A DNA stretch of 64,000 nucleotides from Winogradskyella marina (GCF_015645385.1 NZ_JADOET010000007.1:1-64000); one strand, 5' to 3'. Counted from the stretch's first letter, positions 44,093 to 52,583 are shown. The notes: generated from the sequence alone by a model not told the origin. Numbers and translations are program-made.

Positions 44093-44196
44093 ATTACTAT
44101 TATACTTTACATGCTGTTAAATAATCATAAAAATCGCAATAAAACGTAAGGTTTTCTATCTTTATGTAGACTATTAAAAGATAAAAATGAAAAAAC

Positions 44197-44487
44197 ATGA
44201 ATTACTCGACACCTTCTTGCGTGATACAAAAGGAAAATATTCCTCAATTAAGATTTTCTAATGATGAAGTTTTACAAAGTCTTAAAAAACAAAAATTGAG
44301 GACTCATTATTTAGAACGCGCAACTCAACTAGGCAACCTATTAAAAACTAAAGTTAAAATATATTTTAAAGATAATACGAATAGGTTGATGAGTGTAAAC
44401 ACCACTATTTGGGCTGTAACTTCTGATTTTGTTATACTAAAACAAGGGGTTACAATACCTAAACATAGTGTTGTATACGTTGAATAA
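44197..44487 (+). CDS. conserved hypothetical flavobacterial protein
   Basis: The 96-residue protein has a helical middle (DEVLQSLKKQKLRTHYLERA) and a beta-rich C-terminus (KVKIYFKDNTNRLMSVNTTI, WAVTSDFVILKQGVTIPKHS). I recall similar small proteins in Flavobacteriaceae without known function. An overlapping ATG at 44187 in another frame opens only 25 codons. It is the sole plus-strand gene within the paa region and converges with the crotonase gene at 3 bp. Confidence 0.65.
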   Translation: MNYSTPSCVIQKENIPQLRFSNDEVLQSLKKQKLRTHYLERATQLGNLLKTKVKIYFKDNTNRLMSVNTTIWAVTSDFVILKQGVTIPKHSVVYVE

Positions 44488-44490
44488 ATT

Positions 44491-45243
44491 TTATTTAAAC
44501 CCTTTTAGTTTTTCTTTTGTAAAATCACTCAGCACCAATCGTCCACTAGTGACTGCGCGTTCTGCTAATAAAGTATCCCAATGGTCTGTGCCTTGCCAGA
44601 ATACTTTTTTCATTTCAAGCATGGCTTCTGTGTTGTAAGTACATAAATGTTCTGCTGTTGTTTTTACCGCTTCATCTAAAGCTTCTGTACTATCAAAAAC
44701 ATGAGTATATAAACCTTTGTCTTTAGCAAATTCTGGCGAATAAAACGTATTCGCATCGATTGCAATTTGCGACATAGCGCTTAATCCCATTTTACGCTCT
44801 ATGGCTGGTCCGACAACAAATGGTCCGATACCAATATTAAGCTCACTTAACTTAATAGCTGCAAATTTAGTAGCCATACAATAATCAGTTGCAGCGGCTA
44901 AACCAACACCGCCTCCAACGGTTTTCCCTTGAACACGTCCGATGATAAATTTCGGACATTTACGCATGGCATTAATCACATTAGCAAAACCGGAAAAGAA
45001 TACTTTACCTGTAGCTTCGTCATTAATATTTATAAGTTCATTAAAACTTGCCCCTGCACAGAATGTTCTGTCGCCTCCACTTTTTAAAACAATAACTCTA
45101 ATTGCATCGTTAGCTCCAGCATCTGTAATAGCTTGTGCTAGTTCTGCTAATATAGCACCTGGTAAGGAATTGTGTGCTGGATGGAAGAATTCTATGTAGC
45201 CTACTTCGTTCTCAATATTAATCTTAACATAAGGTTCTCTCAT
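44491..45243 (-). CDS. paaF: enoyl-CoA hydratase/isomerase, PaaF role
   Basis: The 250-residue crotonase shows the oxyanion-hole motifs CAGASFNEL and GKTVGGGVGLAAATDY, and the first catalytic glutamate region IKLSELNIGIGP. The second Glu of classical hydratases seems replaced in LSAMSQIAID (by my alignment by eye). As the last gene of the paa run, the likely role is 2,3-dehydroadipyl-CoA hydration (PaaF). Its N-terminus MREPYVKINIENEVGYIEFF is unusual, so a different crotonase activity is possible. Confidence 0.75.
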   Translation of the reverse strand: MREPYVKINIENEVGYIEFFHPAHNSLPGAILAELAQAITDAGANDAIRVIVLKSGGDRTFCAGASFNELININDEATGKVFFSGFANVINAMRKCPKFIIGRVQGKTVGGGVGLAAATDYCMATKFAAIKLSELNIGIGPFVVGPAIERKMGLSAMSQIAIDANTFYSPEFAKDKGLYTHVFDSTEALDEAVKTTAEHLCTYNTEAMLEMKKVFWQGTDHWDTLLAERAVTSGRLVLSDFTKEKLKGFK

Positions 45244-45258
45244 TTTTCTTTTATTTTA

Positions 45259-45338
45259 TTGTCATTCCTGCGAAGGCAGGAATCTAATTTTAAAATCACT
45301 CTTCTGTTGTGGATTCCTACCTACGCAGGAATGACAAA
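45259..45338. repeat. family A inverted pair between paaZ and paaF
   Basis: ATTCCTGCGAAGGCAGGAAT (45264-45283) and ATTCCTACCTACGCAGGAAT (45313-45332) face each other; the outer arms TTGTCATTCCTGCG and CGCAGGAATGACAA (14 bp) pair perfectly. Confidence 0.85.
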
Positions 45339-45387
45339 CTTCTTGTTTTTAATTGGTTCGTGTTAAATTATTTTTTCAGCAGTTTTA

Positions 45388-45494
45388 TATCGAGAACTTT
45401 ATCATGAGCTTCTCGATACAATTTGTTCATGCTTCTCAAATCACTCGAAGTGACGTTATTTTTATTCTTTGTGGATTCCCGACTTTGCAGGAAT
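45388..45494. repeat. family B element (partial) followed by a family A palindrome
   Basis: 45388-45455 contains TATCGAGAA..TTCTCGATA, ATTTG..CAAAT and the outer arm CACTCGAAGTGACG of family B but lacks the left outer arm. A family A palindrome (ATTCCCGACTTTGCAGGAAT) lies at 45475-45494 and ends 7 nt before the paaZ stop codon. Confidence 0.8.
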
Positions 45495-45501
45495 GACAAA
45501 A

Positions 45502-48039
45502 CTATATCAATCCGAATTGCTCGAAGTGATGATTCAAATGTTTTCTTTCAAGTAAAAAAGATTCATATTTATTCAATTCCCCAAACACCAAATTTTTCAA
45601 TTTAGCTTCTGGATGTTCTTTAAAATACTCAATATATCTTTCACGCTGTGCTTTAAATTTTTCGATTGCCGTTTCCAAATCAGGATGGTTTAAGTCATCC
45701 AATTTGTCTTTTTCCAACTGAGGAAACTGAGAGTTTAGTGGAAATTTATCATAATTATATAAACTATGATGTACTTTTTCTAAATATTTCTCTGGCGTAG
45801 CAATTTCAAAATCTTGAATGTCGCCTGAAGCAATTTTATAAGTGTATTCTAAATGCTCAACCATGTGTTGTGGTGTCATGATTCCCCATTTTGGCTTGGT
45901 ATCTGCTGTTAATTTAGAAAGACATTCGTTTATTTTTTCTTCTGTCATTTCCTCAAAAGTTGCTTGCTTTTTCTCTACCATGGTTAATATGGTTGCAACA
46001 GCAACCAACGGACTATCTTTTTCTGTTTTCTGACTTTCTGGACGGTTTTCAAAATTAGCATCAAAAACCTCAACGTGCCACTTTACAATACCACTTGGGT
46101 GTTCTGCAGAAGTCACATCGCGGTCTACTTTTTCCTTACAGGTTAAACGCACATATATAGTATCGTTATGATATAATGGTCTTAAAAAACGGATAGAATC
46201 TAAACCATAATTTGCTGCTACTGGTCCTTTATTTGGATATACAAATAATCCTGCAGCTGCAGAAATAATAAAATAACCATGAGCCGTTCTTTTTTCGAAA
46301 ATACTGCCGTCTAATGACGTAATATCGGTATGCGCATAGAAGTGGTCCCAAGTTAAATTGGCAAAATTCTGGATATCATTATCGGTTAATGTTCGTTTGT
46401 GGGTTTTTAAGGACATTCCTGGTTGGATATCTTCCCAGTGGTATTGAAACGGATGCTGTTCTGCCTCCTTATATTTGGCGTTTTGCTGGTAAATACCTGT
46501 GATTTCAGTAATCGTTGATGGCGAACCTTGAATGGCTGTGCGTTGTAAATAATGCTTTATACCACGCATTCCGCCCATTTCTTCTCCTCCACCAGCACGT
46601 CCTGGGCCACCATGCACTAAATAAGGCAATGGCGAACCGTGACCGGTACTTTCTTTAGCGCTTTCTCTATTTAAAACTAAAATTCTTCCGTGATGAGATG
46701 CTGCATTTATAACATAATCTTTAGCAATTTTATCATCGTTAGTCGCAATTGAAGACACCAGTGAACCTTTACCCATTTGTGATAAAGTAATGGCTTCGTC
46801 TAGGTTTTTATAAGGCATAATAGTACTTACAGGTCCAAAAGCTTCACGTTCATGAATGATGGTATTTTGAAACGGATGGTCTGCTCGTAATAAAATCGGA
46901 CTTATAAAAGCGCCTTTTTTAGCATCGGCTCCGATGGTTTCTATTTTGTCTAAATCGCCATACACGATTTGTGCTTCTTTGGCTAAATCGTTGACCGAAT
47001 CTCGAACGGCTTGCACTTGTTGATGACTGACCAACGAACCCATTCGGACTTCTTTTAGTCTTGGGTCTCCAATTGTGACTTTATCTAGTGCTTTTCCTAA
47101 TGCAATCTGAACGTCTTCTACTAAATTCTCAGGCACAATAATTCGGCGGATAGCCGTACATTTTTGTCCTGCTTTTACGGTCATTTCTTTTCTTACTTCT
47201 TTGATGAATAGGTCGAATTCTGGTGTTCCAGGAATCGCGTCTTCTCCTAAAATAGAAGCATTTAATGAATCGGCTTCCATGGTGAAAGGCACAGATTCTT
47301 GAATCAACCTTGGATGCGCTTTTAACAATCGTCCTGTTTGTGCTGAACCTGTAAATGTGATAACGTCTTGTGATTCAACTGTATCTAAAATGTTCTTTAC
47401 AGTGCCGTTTATAATTTGTAATGCACCTTCCGGAAGAATACCTGAATCTATAATAGTTCTTGCTACAGCTTCCGCTAAATACGAAGATGAAGGGGCTGGC
47501 AAAACGACTGCAGGAACGCCAGCCATCCAATTGACAGCACATTTTTCTAACATGCCCCAAACCGGAAAATTAAAAGCATTAATATGAACTGCAACTCCTT
47601 TTTTAGGCACCATTATATGGTGGGCCATAAAGCGTCCACCACGCGATAAATCAATAGCATCGCCTTCGACGTGATAAGGTTGGTTGGGGAACAATTTTCT
47701 TAGTGACGCATTGGCGAATAGGTTTCCGAAACCTCCTTCAATATCTATCCAACTATCTACTTTTGTTGCTCCAGTTCTGAAACTTAACTCATAAAACGAA
47801 TTTTTTCTTTTGGTAAGATAAAGTGCTAATTTTTTGAGCATATTTCCACGCTCTTGAAACGTCATTTTGCGAAGTTTTTCGCCGCCTTTTGTTCTTCCGT
47901 AGTTTAAGATTTCGGGAATATCTAAACCTTCAATAGCAATGCTTGTGAATGCTTCGCCTGTAACGGCATCAAGGATTGGTGTTCCTTCTTCTTTTCCTGT
48001 TGTCCAGTTTCCTTGTACGTAGTGTTGAATCTTAAGCAT
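45502..48039 (-). CDS. paaZ: bifunctional oxepin-CoA hydrolase/semialdehyde dehydrogenase PaaZ with C-terminal DinB-like domain
   Basis: The 845-residue protein opens the oxepin-CoA ring and oxidises the aldehyde formed. The aldehyde dehydrogenase half (1-520) has N157, E255 and C294 (GQKCTAIRR); the MaoC-type hydratase half (about 530-690) has D565 and H570 in WDHFYAH. E. coli PaaZ has 681 residues. Here about 155 more follow (690-845), with MTPQHMVEHLEYTYK (H725, H729) and KHLNHHFEQFGLI (H834, H837, H838), resembling a DUF1569/DinB-type metal-binding helical domain. paaJ lies upstream. Confidence 0.93.
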   Translation of the reverse strand: MLKIQHYVQGNWTTGKEEGTPILDAVTGEAFTSIAIEGLDIPEILNYGRTKGGEKLRKMTFQERGNMLKKLALYLTKRKNSFYELSFRTGATKVDSWIDIEGGFGNLFANASLRKLFPNQPYHVEGDAIDLSRGGRFMAHHIMVPKKGVAVHINAFNFPVWGMLEKCAVNWMAGVPAVVLPAPSSSYLAEAVARTIIDSGILPEGALQIINGTVKNILDTVESQDVITFTGSAQTGRLLKAHPRLIQESVPFTMEADSLNASILGEDAIPGTPEFDLFIKEVRKEMTVKAGQKCTAIRRIIVPENLVEDVQIALGKALDKVTIGDPRLKEVRMGSLVSHQQVQAVRDSVNDLAKEAQIVYGDLDKIETIGADAKKGAFISPILLRADHPFQNTIIHEREAFGPVSTIMPYKNLDEAITLSQMGKGSLVSSIATNDDKIAKDYVINAASHHGRILVLNRESAKESTGHGSPLPYLVHGGPGRAGGGEEMGGMRGIKHYLQRTAIQGSPSTITEITGIYQQNAKYKEAEQHPFQYHWEDIQPGMSLKTHKRTLTDNDIQNFANLTWDHFYAHTDITSLDGSIFEKRTAHGYFIISAAAGLFVYPNKGPVAANYGLDSIRFLRPLYHNDTIYVRLTCKEKVDRDVTSAEHPSGIVKWHVEVFDANFENRPESQKTEKDSPLVAVATILTMVEKKQATFEEMTEEKINECLSKLTADTKPKWGIMTPQHMVEHLEYTYKIASGDIQDFEIATPEKYLEKVHHSLYNYDKFPLNSQFPQLEKDKLDDLNHPDLETAIEKFKAQRERYIEYFKEHPEAKLKNLVFGELNKYESFLLERKHLNHHFEQFGLI

Positions 48040-48103
48040 ATGTTATATTTTCTAAGATTTCCATTTTCATGGAAACATGATGTTTTGATTATAGTTTTAC
48101 AAT

Positions 48104-48133
48104 ACCTACAAGGTTTTCAAAACCTTGCAGGAT
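48104..48133. repeat. family C palindrome between paaJ and paaZ
   Basis: ACCTACAAGGTTTTC and AAAACCTTGCAGGAT, 13 of 15 paired. Confidence 0.8.
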
Positions 48134-48185
48134 TCACTTTATTTCTTTTTTTCTACCCTCAGGTTTTTATCATCTGAGTAAGCAC

Positions 48186-48274
48186 GCGTTAGCGATTGAA
48201 CGGCTTGTTTGAGCTCCTTTTTGTTTTTCTCAAAAAGAGCGAGTAGTGAAAGCGCGACCCTTGTGGTAACGCCT
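48186..48274. repeat. family E composite repeat, copy 2
   Basis: Begins GCGTTAGCGATTG, contains GAGCTCCTTTTTG..CAAAAAGAGCGAG, a degenerate central box TGAAAGCGCGAC, and ends GTAACGCCTA. It starts 8 nt after the paaJ stop codon (minus strand). Confidence 0.75.
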
Positions 48275-48282
48275 AAACTATA

Positions 48283-49494
48283 CTATAAATTTACATTTTC
48301 AATTATCGCGGCATAACCTTGACCTACACCAATACACATTGTGATTAAGGCGTATTTTTTGTTTTGTTCTTTCAACTCTAGAGCTGCAGAATACGCAACT
48401 CTTGCTCCGGTAACGCCAAGTGGATGACCAATAGCAATCGCACCGCCGTTAGGGTTGAGTCGAGGGTCATCATCTGCTAATCCCCAAGCTCTCGTACACG
48501 CCAAAGCTTGTGCTGCAAAGGCTTCGTTGAGTTCTATAATGTCCATATCTTCCATAGTTAAGCCTGCTTTTTCTAGCGCCTTGTTGGAAGCTGTAACAGG
48601 ACCAATTCCCATAATTCTTGGTTCTACACCTACAACAGCCGAACTCACGATTCTTGCTAATGGTTTTAAATTGTATTTCTGCACGGCATCTTTTGATGCT
48701 ATGATTGTTGCTGCGGCGCCATCGTTTAGTCCTGATGAATTTCCTGCCGTGACACTGCCGCCTTCTTTTTTGAATGCTGGTCTTAGTTTTCCTAAAACCT
48801 CTAAGGACGTGTTAGGTTTTACGAATTCGTCTTTTGAAAAAAGGATTGGGTCTTTTTTGCGTTGTGGAATTTCTACAGTTACAATTTCTTTTGCTAGTCG
48901 ACCATTTTCTTGTGCTTTGGTGGCTTTCATTTGGCTCCAAAGCGCAAATTTATCTTGGTCTTCTCTAGAGATATTATATTTTTCGACAAGATTTTCAGCC
49001 GTCATTCCCATGCCATCTGTACCATACATCTCTTGCATTTTTGGATTGATAAAACGCCACCCGAATGTAGAATCGTACATTTTTGAATCGCCTCCAAATC
49101 CGGTTGATGGTTTGGCGATAACGTACGGTCCACGGGTCATGTTTTCAACACCACCTGAAATAAAAAGGTCGCCATCGTCTGCTTTTATGGCTCTGTTGGC
49201 GTGAATGATTGCGGATAATCCTGAGCTACAAAGTCTGTTGACGGTTTCGCCAGGAACTGTGAATGGTAATCCTGCTAAAAGTGCGGACATTCTTGCAACA
49301 TTTCGATTGTCTTCTCCTGCTTGATTGGCGCATCCCATGATGACGTCGTCATAAGCGTCTTTTGGGATATTTGGATTTCGTTTTACGATTTCTGCAATGA
49401 CAAGTGCTCCTAAATCATCTGTTCTTACGGCTGACAATGTGCCTTTGTAGTTTCCTATTGGTGTTCTTATACCGTCTATTATGTATGCTTCCAT
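48283..49494 (-). CDS. paaJ: 3-oxoadipyl-CoA/3-oxo-5,6-dehydrosuberyl-CoA thiolase
   Basis: The 403-residue thiolase has nucleophile C89 in NRLCSSGLSAI, H357 in AIGHPLGVTGAR and C387 in MCIGVGQG. The start MEAYIIDGIRTPIGNYKG is the normal thiolase N-terminus. The frame stays open 15 more codons upstream, but these (WECNQKIPTFVGNT) are read from two family A repeats and are not part of the protein. It cleaves C2 units from the ring-opened intermediates and releases succinyl-CoA. Confidence 0.93.
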   Translation of the reverse strand: MEAYIIDGIRTPIGNYKGTLSAVRTDDLGALVIAEIVKRNPNIPKDAYDDVIMGCANQAGEDNRNVARMSALLAGLPFTVPGETVNRLCSSGLSAIIHANRAIKADDGDLFISGGVENMTRGPYVIAKPSTGFGGDSKMYDSTFGWRFINPKMQEMYGTDGMGMTAENLVEKYNISREDQDKFALWSQMKATKAQENGRLAKEIVTVEIPQRKKDPILFSKDEFVKPNTSLEVLGKLRPAFKKEGGSVTAGNSSGLNDGAAATIIASKDAVQKYNLKPLARIVSSAVVGVEPRIMGIGPVTASNKALEKAGLTMEDMDIIELNEAFAAQALACTRAWGLADDDPRLNPNGGAIAIGHPLGVTGARVAYSAALELKEQNKKYALITMCIGVGQGYAAIIENVNL

Positions 49495-49498
49495 AGTA

Positions 49499-49549
49499 TT
49501 GCCCACGAAAGTGGGTATCTTTTGATTACATTCCCACAAAAGTGGGAAT
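49499..49549. repeat. two tandem family A palindromes upstream of paaJ
   Basis: TTGCCCACGAAAGTGGGTAT (49499-49518) and ATTCCCACAAAAGTGGGAAT (49530-49549). The second has the exact form ATTCCC-N8-GGGAAT. Confidence 0.85.
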
Positions 49550-49629
49550 CTTGTGTTTTTACTCGGTCTTAAAAAACTTATTTGTTTAAGTCTTTGATTT
49601 TAGTTTGTTCTGTTCTGTTTTATTCTGAG

Positions 49630-49649
49630 ATTCCTGCCTTCGCAGGAAT
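49630..49649. repeat. family A palindrome 3 nt after the metallopeptidase stop
   Basis: ATTCCTGCCTTCGCAGGAAT, between the metallopeptidase gene and paaJ. Confidence 0.85.
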
Positions 49650-49652
49650 TGG

Positions 49653-50513
49653 TTAATCTAAAAGTGCAGAAAACGTATCTCCATTTCTAATATCGCCAGT
49701 ATTATAACCTTTCATAAACCATTCCATTCGTTGTTCTGATGTGCCGTGAGTGAAACTATCTGAATTCACACTGCCTCTTGTTCGTTTTTGTATGGCATCG
49801 TCGCCGACTGCATTGGCTGCACTCAAGGCTTCTTCAATGTCTCCTTCTTGTAAATATTTTTTATTATGATGTGCCCAAACTCCTGCATAGAAATCGGCTT
49901 GTAATTCTTGTGCTACAGACAGTTTATTGGCATCCGTTTGACTTGATTGGCTCTGCAATTGTCTTACTTTATTAGATGTCCCAAGGATAGTTTGAATATG
50001 GTGACCAACCTCGTGAGCAGTCACATAAGCAATAGCAAAATCACCTCCTTTTGCACCGAACCGTGTTTTTAATTCATCGAAAAAAACCAAATCCATATAA
50101 ACTTTTTGTCCGGCCGGACAGTAAAAAGGACCTGATGCAGCCGTGGCATTTCCACATCCTGTTGAGACAGCATCTGTGAATAGCACCATAGTCGGTTCTT
50201 TATAATCTCCAAGATTATTTTCCTTGAAGAGTCTGTTCCATACGTCTTCAGTATCTGCTAAAACAGTCGCCATAAATTCGCCCATCTCTACTTCTTCACT
50301 AGTTAAGTCTCTTTGCTCGACTTGCTGAGTGGTTTGGCTATTTCCAATTTGTTCAATAATTGGTGCGATTTGTTGTCCGGTTTCACCTCCAAAGAGTTGT
50401 AAAAGAATTACCACAACTGCAATGACACCACCTCCTGCTGCAACTTTACCTTTGGTTCCCATACCGCGACGGTCTTCAAGATTACCACTTTGTCTTCTAC
50501 CTTTCCATTTCAT
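49653..50513 (-). CDS. neutral zinc metallopeptidase, YpfJ family
   Basis: The 286-residue protein starts MKWKGRRQSGNLEDRRGMG, has one membrane helix (about 27-43, AGGGVIAVVVILLQLFGG), and carries the zinc site HEVGHH (H167, E168, H171) of PF04228. Family features GCGNATAASGPFYCPAGQKV and DFYAGVWAHH are present. It would be inner-membrane anchored with the catalytic domain outside. It lies between paaI and paaJ without an evident role in phenylacetate catabolism. Confidence 0.92.
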   Translation of the reverse strand: MKWKGRRQSGNLEDRRGMGTKGKVAAGGGVIAVVVILLQLFGGETGQQIAPIIEQIGNSQTTQQVEQRDLTSEEVEMGEFMATVLADTEDVWNRLFKENNLGDYKEPTMVLFTDAVSTGCGNATAASGPFYCPAGQKVYMDLVFFDELKTRFGAKGGDFAIAYVTAHEVGHHIQTILGTSNKVRQLQSQSSQTDANKLSVAQELQADFYAGVWAHHNKKYLQEGDIEEALSAANAVGDDAIQKRTRGSVNSDSFTHGTSEQRMEWFMKGYNTGDIRNGDTFSALLD

Positions 50514-50535
50514 ATTTTAAAAGTTTATTCTTTTG

Positions 50536-50952
50536 TTAGTTTTCTTCCCATGGTTTTTGTGTACGATAAACTACTCCTTTAAAAAGTGCTACCAATTCGT
50601 CGCCGCGTTTCACTTCCACAATGTTGAAACCTAATTTGTTATTTACTTTTTCTATAACAGATTCTGCTACTAGATAATCGCCTTCATTCAGTGCTTCAAT
50701 GTGATTGATACTGGTTTCAATTGAAACGGCATAGTTTCCATGCGTGTTTGCCGTAAACCCAAACGCTGTATCAGCTAATGAATAGCTTATTCCTCCGTGT
50801 GCTTTGTTCATACTATTTAGCATTTCTTTGCGAATCGTCATCGCTACTTTGCATCTGCCAAGTTCGCATTCTAAGATTTTTATTCCTAGCCATTGGCTGT
50901 ATGCGTCTTGACTTAACATTTTATGTGGGATTTGTTCTCCGGTTAAAGGCAT
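50536..50952 (-). CDS. paaI: hotdog-fold thioesterase PaaI
   Basis: The 138-residue protein has the PaaI signature NKAHGGISYSLADTAFGFTANTHG with the catalytic Asp in LADTA, and VSIETSINHIEALNEGDYL. PaaI hydrolyses misrouted hydroxyphenylacetyl-CoA and frees CoA. It lies between paaH (with the four-helix ORF in between) and the metallopeptidase gene, 22 bp away. Confidence 0.9.
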   Translation of the reverse strand: MPLTGEQIPHKMLSQDAYSQWLGIKILECELGRCKVAMTIRKEMLNSMNKAHGGISYSLADTAFGFTANTHGNYAVSIETSINHIEALNEGDYLVAESVIEKVNNKLGFNIVEVKRGDELVALFKGVVYRTQKPWEEN

Positions 50953-50972
50953 TAGGAATTTGGTATTAGGGA
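50953..50972. repeat. left short-repeat array flanking the first four-helix-bundle ORF
   Basis: AGGAATTTGGTATTAGGGAT, an imperfect array of TAGG/ATTAGG units directly after the paaI start codon. It is inverted relative to the array at 51358-51387. Confidence 0.5.
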
Positions 50973-51353
50973 TTAGTTACGTTTGTTTCTTTCTAAAATT
51001 TTCTTTCTCAATGAAGACATCATTTTTGTTAATTCTGATACTAGTTTTCGGTTTTCTTCATCTTTTTCAAAATTAATATATAATCTTCTCTTTGCTTTTG
51101 TACTGCAACTAACACATTCATTTGCACTATAAATAGCGTGATTAATATGTTTAACGAATTGAGCATCTGAACCAGGATAGCCTTCTGCGATATTTAATGC
51201 AATAGAATCGGCGGCTCTTCTGAACTGTGATGATAGTGCGTATAACTCATGGTTTGGGAATTCTTTTACTAAAGCATCAACTATTTCACCAAAATCCATT
51301 GCCTTTTGATACACTATTAAATCCTCAAATTTAAAATGATAGTTACTCTTCAC
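50973..51353 (-). CDS. four-helix-bundle protein (S23/IVP-like, TIGR02436 type)
   Basis: The 126-residue protein reads KFEDLIVYQKAMDFGEIVD, FPNHELYALSSQFRRAADS, IALNIAEGYPGSDAQFVKHI and ANECVSCSTKAKRRLY, the classic pattern of proteins first found in 23S rRNA intervening sequences. They are four-helix bundles related to the Avd protein of diversity-generating retroelements; no cellular role is proved. It is wedged between paaH and paaI, bounded by inverted arrays of short repeats. Confidence 0.85.
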   Translation of the reverse strand: MKSNYHFKFEDLIVYQKAMDFGEIVDALVKEFPNHELYALSSQFRRAADSIALNIAEGYPGSDAQFVKHINHAIYSANECVSCSTKAKRRLYINFEKDEENRKLVSELTKMMSSLRKKILERNKRN

Positions 51354-51357
51354 ACTA

Positions 51358-51387
51358 ATGCCTATTTCCTATTACCCAATCCCTTTA
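51358..51387. repeat. right short-repeat array flanking the first four-helix-bundle ORF
   Basis: ATGCCTATTTCCTATTACCC and AATCCCTTTA: units CCTATT repeated. It starts 3 nt after the paaH stop codon on the minus strand and mirrors the left array. Confidence 0.55.
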
Positions 51388-51390
51388 CAA

Positions 51391-52560
51391 TTAAAAAAAC
51401 CTCAGGCCTTCTTTATTCATTTTTCTTAATAACGGGCTACAACGGTATCTGTCTTCATGATATTCGTTGTAAAGCTCATCCATTTTATTCACGCACCAAT
51501 CGATACCTTTTTCGTCTGCCCAGGCTAATAAACCTTTTGGGTAGTTGACGCCTTTGGTCATGGCGTTGTCTATGTCTTCGGCTGATGCGATGTTTAAAAA
51601 TAGGGCGTCGGCTGCTTCGTTGATGAGCATGACAAGGACTCTGTTGAAAATGGATTCAGCAAGCTCAGTGTTCTGTGATTTCTCACTTTCGTTCGAAATG
51701 ACACGTTTTCCATTTTCATCATAATTATAATAGCCTCTTCCAGATTTTCGTCCTAAATAGCCGGCTTCCGCAAAACGTTTTTGAGTGAATGCAGGTTTGT
51801 ATCTTGGGTCGAAATAAAACGCTGTAAAAACGGTTTCGGTTACAGTGTAATTGACATCGTTTCCTATGAAATCCATTAACTCGAATGGTCCCATTCTGAA
51901 ACCTCCGATTTCTTTCATTGCTGCGTCTATGGTTGCGAAGCCTGCAATACCTTCTTCATAAATTCTTAAAGCTTCGCCATAAAATGGTCTCGCCACTCTA
52001 TTGACAATAAAGCCTGGTGTATCTTTGGCTACAGCAACTACTTTTTTCCAGTCTGAAATGGTTTGTATCGACTTTTCAAGCACTTCTTTTGACGTTTGAA
52101 TAGCAGGAATAACCTCTACCAATTTCATTAAAGGTGCCGGATTAAAAAAGTGAATGCCGACACAACGTTCTGGCTTTTTTAGGGATGCTGCAATGGATGC
52201 TATTGATAAACTTGACGTGTTAGAAGCAATAATACAATCCTCAGACACATAACTTTCTAATTCTGAAAACACTTTTTTCTTGATGTCAAGGTTTTCAATA
52301 ATGGCTTCAATCGTTAGATTCGAATCAGATAAGTCTTTTAAAGTATCAACATAACTGATATTGGATTGAATTCTGTTTTTTTCTTCTGCATTTATCCGTC
52401 CTTTTTCGATTAAGCGATTTAATATTTTTTCCAATGAAGCTTTTGCTTTGTCTAAAGCCGCCTGATTAGTATCGTATAATTTTACTTTACAGCCTGAAGT
52501 TGCCGCGACTTGTGCTATGCCACTTCCCATGGTTCCAGAACCTATTATTCCTATATTCAT
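51391..52560 (-). CDS. paaH: 3-hydroxyacyl-CoA dehydrogenase (3-hydroxyadipyl-CoA dehydrogenase)
   Basis: The 389-residue enzyme has the NAD motif MNIGIIGSGTMGSGIAQVAA, ASNTSSLSIASIA, and GIHFFNPAPLMKLVEVI with the catalytic histidine. A first C-terminal HAD domain (about 185-285) and a second short one follow. Between them ISNESEKSQNTE is encoded by a family G repeat. A GTG 12 bp upstream would add GIK, read from a repeat; ATG at 52560 is preferred. It oxidises 3-hydroxyadipyl-CoA. Confidence 0.92.
   Translation of the reverse strand: MNIGIIGSGTMGSGIAQVAATSGCKVKLYDTNQAALDKAKASLEKILNRLIEKGRINAEEKNRIQSNISYVDTLKDLSDSNLTIEAIIENLDIKKKVFSELESYVSEDCIIASNTSSLSIASIAASLKKPERCVGIHFFNPAPLMKLVEVIPAIQTSKEVLEKSIQTISDWKKVVAVAKDTPGFIVNRVARPFYGEALRIYEEGIAGFATIDAAMKEIGGFRMGPFELMDFIGNDVNYTVTETVFTAFYFDPRYKPAFTQKRFAEAGYLGRKSGRGYYNYDENGKRVISNESEKSQNTELAESIFNRVLVMLINEAADALFLNIASAEDIDNAMTKGVNYPKGLLAWADEKGIDWCVNKMDELYNEYHEDRYRCSPLLRKMNKEGLRFF
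51674..51706. repeat. family G repeat inside paaH
   Basis: TGTGATTTCTCACTTTCGTT and the next 13 bases match the copy in the E2 gene (41168-41200) at 30 of 33 positions and encode NESEKSQ between two domains. Confidence 0.75.
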
Positions 52561-52565
52561 CTTTA

Positions 52566-52583
52566 TGCCCACGAAAGTGGGTA
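52566..52583. repeat. family A palindrome upstream of paaH
   Basis: TGCCCACGAAAGTGGGTA, 5 bp before the paaH ATG. Confidence 0.75.

Noticed and set aside
44187..44262. Overlapping upstream ORF of the 96-residue hypothetical gene
   Set aside because: Only about 25 codons in a different frame, no conservation known; the main frame with ATG at 44197 gives the expected protein.
45172..45366. Plus-strand open frame with the peptide WIPTYAGMT
   Set aside because: It is a translation of the family A inverted repeat plus antisense of paaF; such WIPxxAGMT peptides arise wherever this repeat is read and are not proteins.
45502..45530. The 3' end of paaZ (CACTTCGAGCAATTCGG) looks like a family B arm
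   Set aside because: The match covers only the CACTTCGAG core; the encoded HHFEQFGLI ending suits the DinB-like domain, so it is probably native coding sequence.
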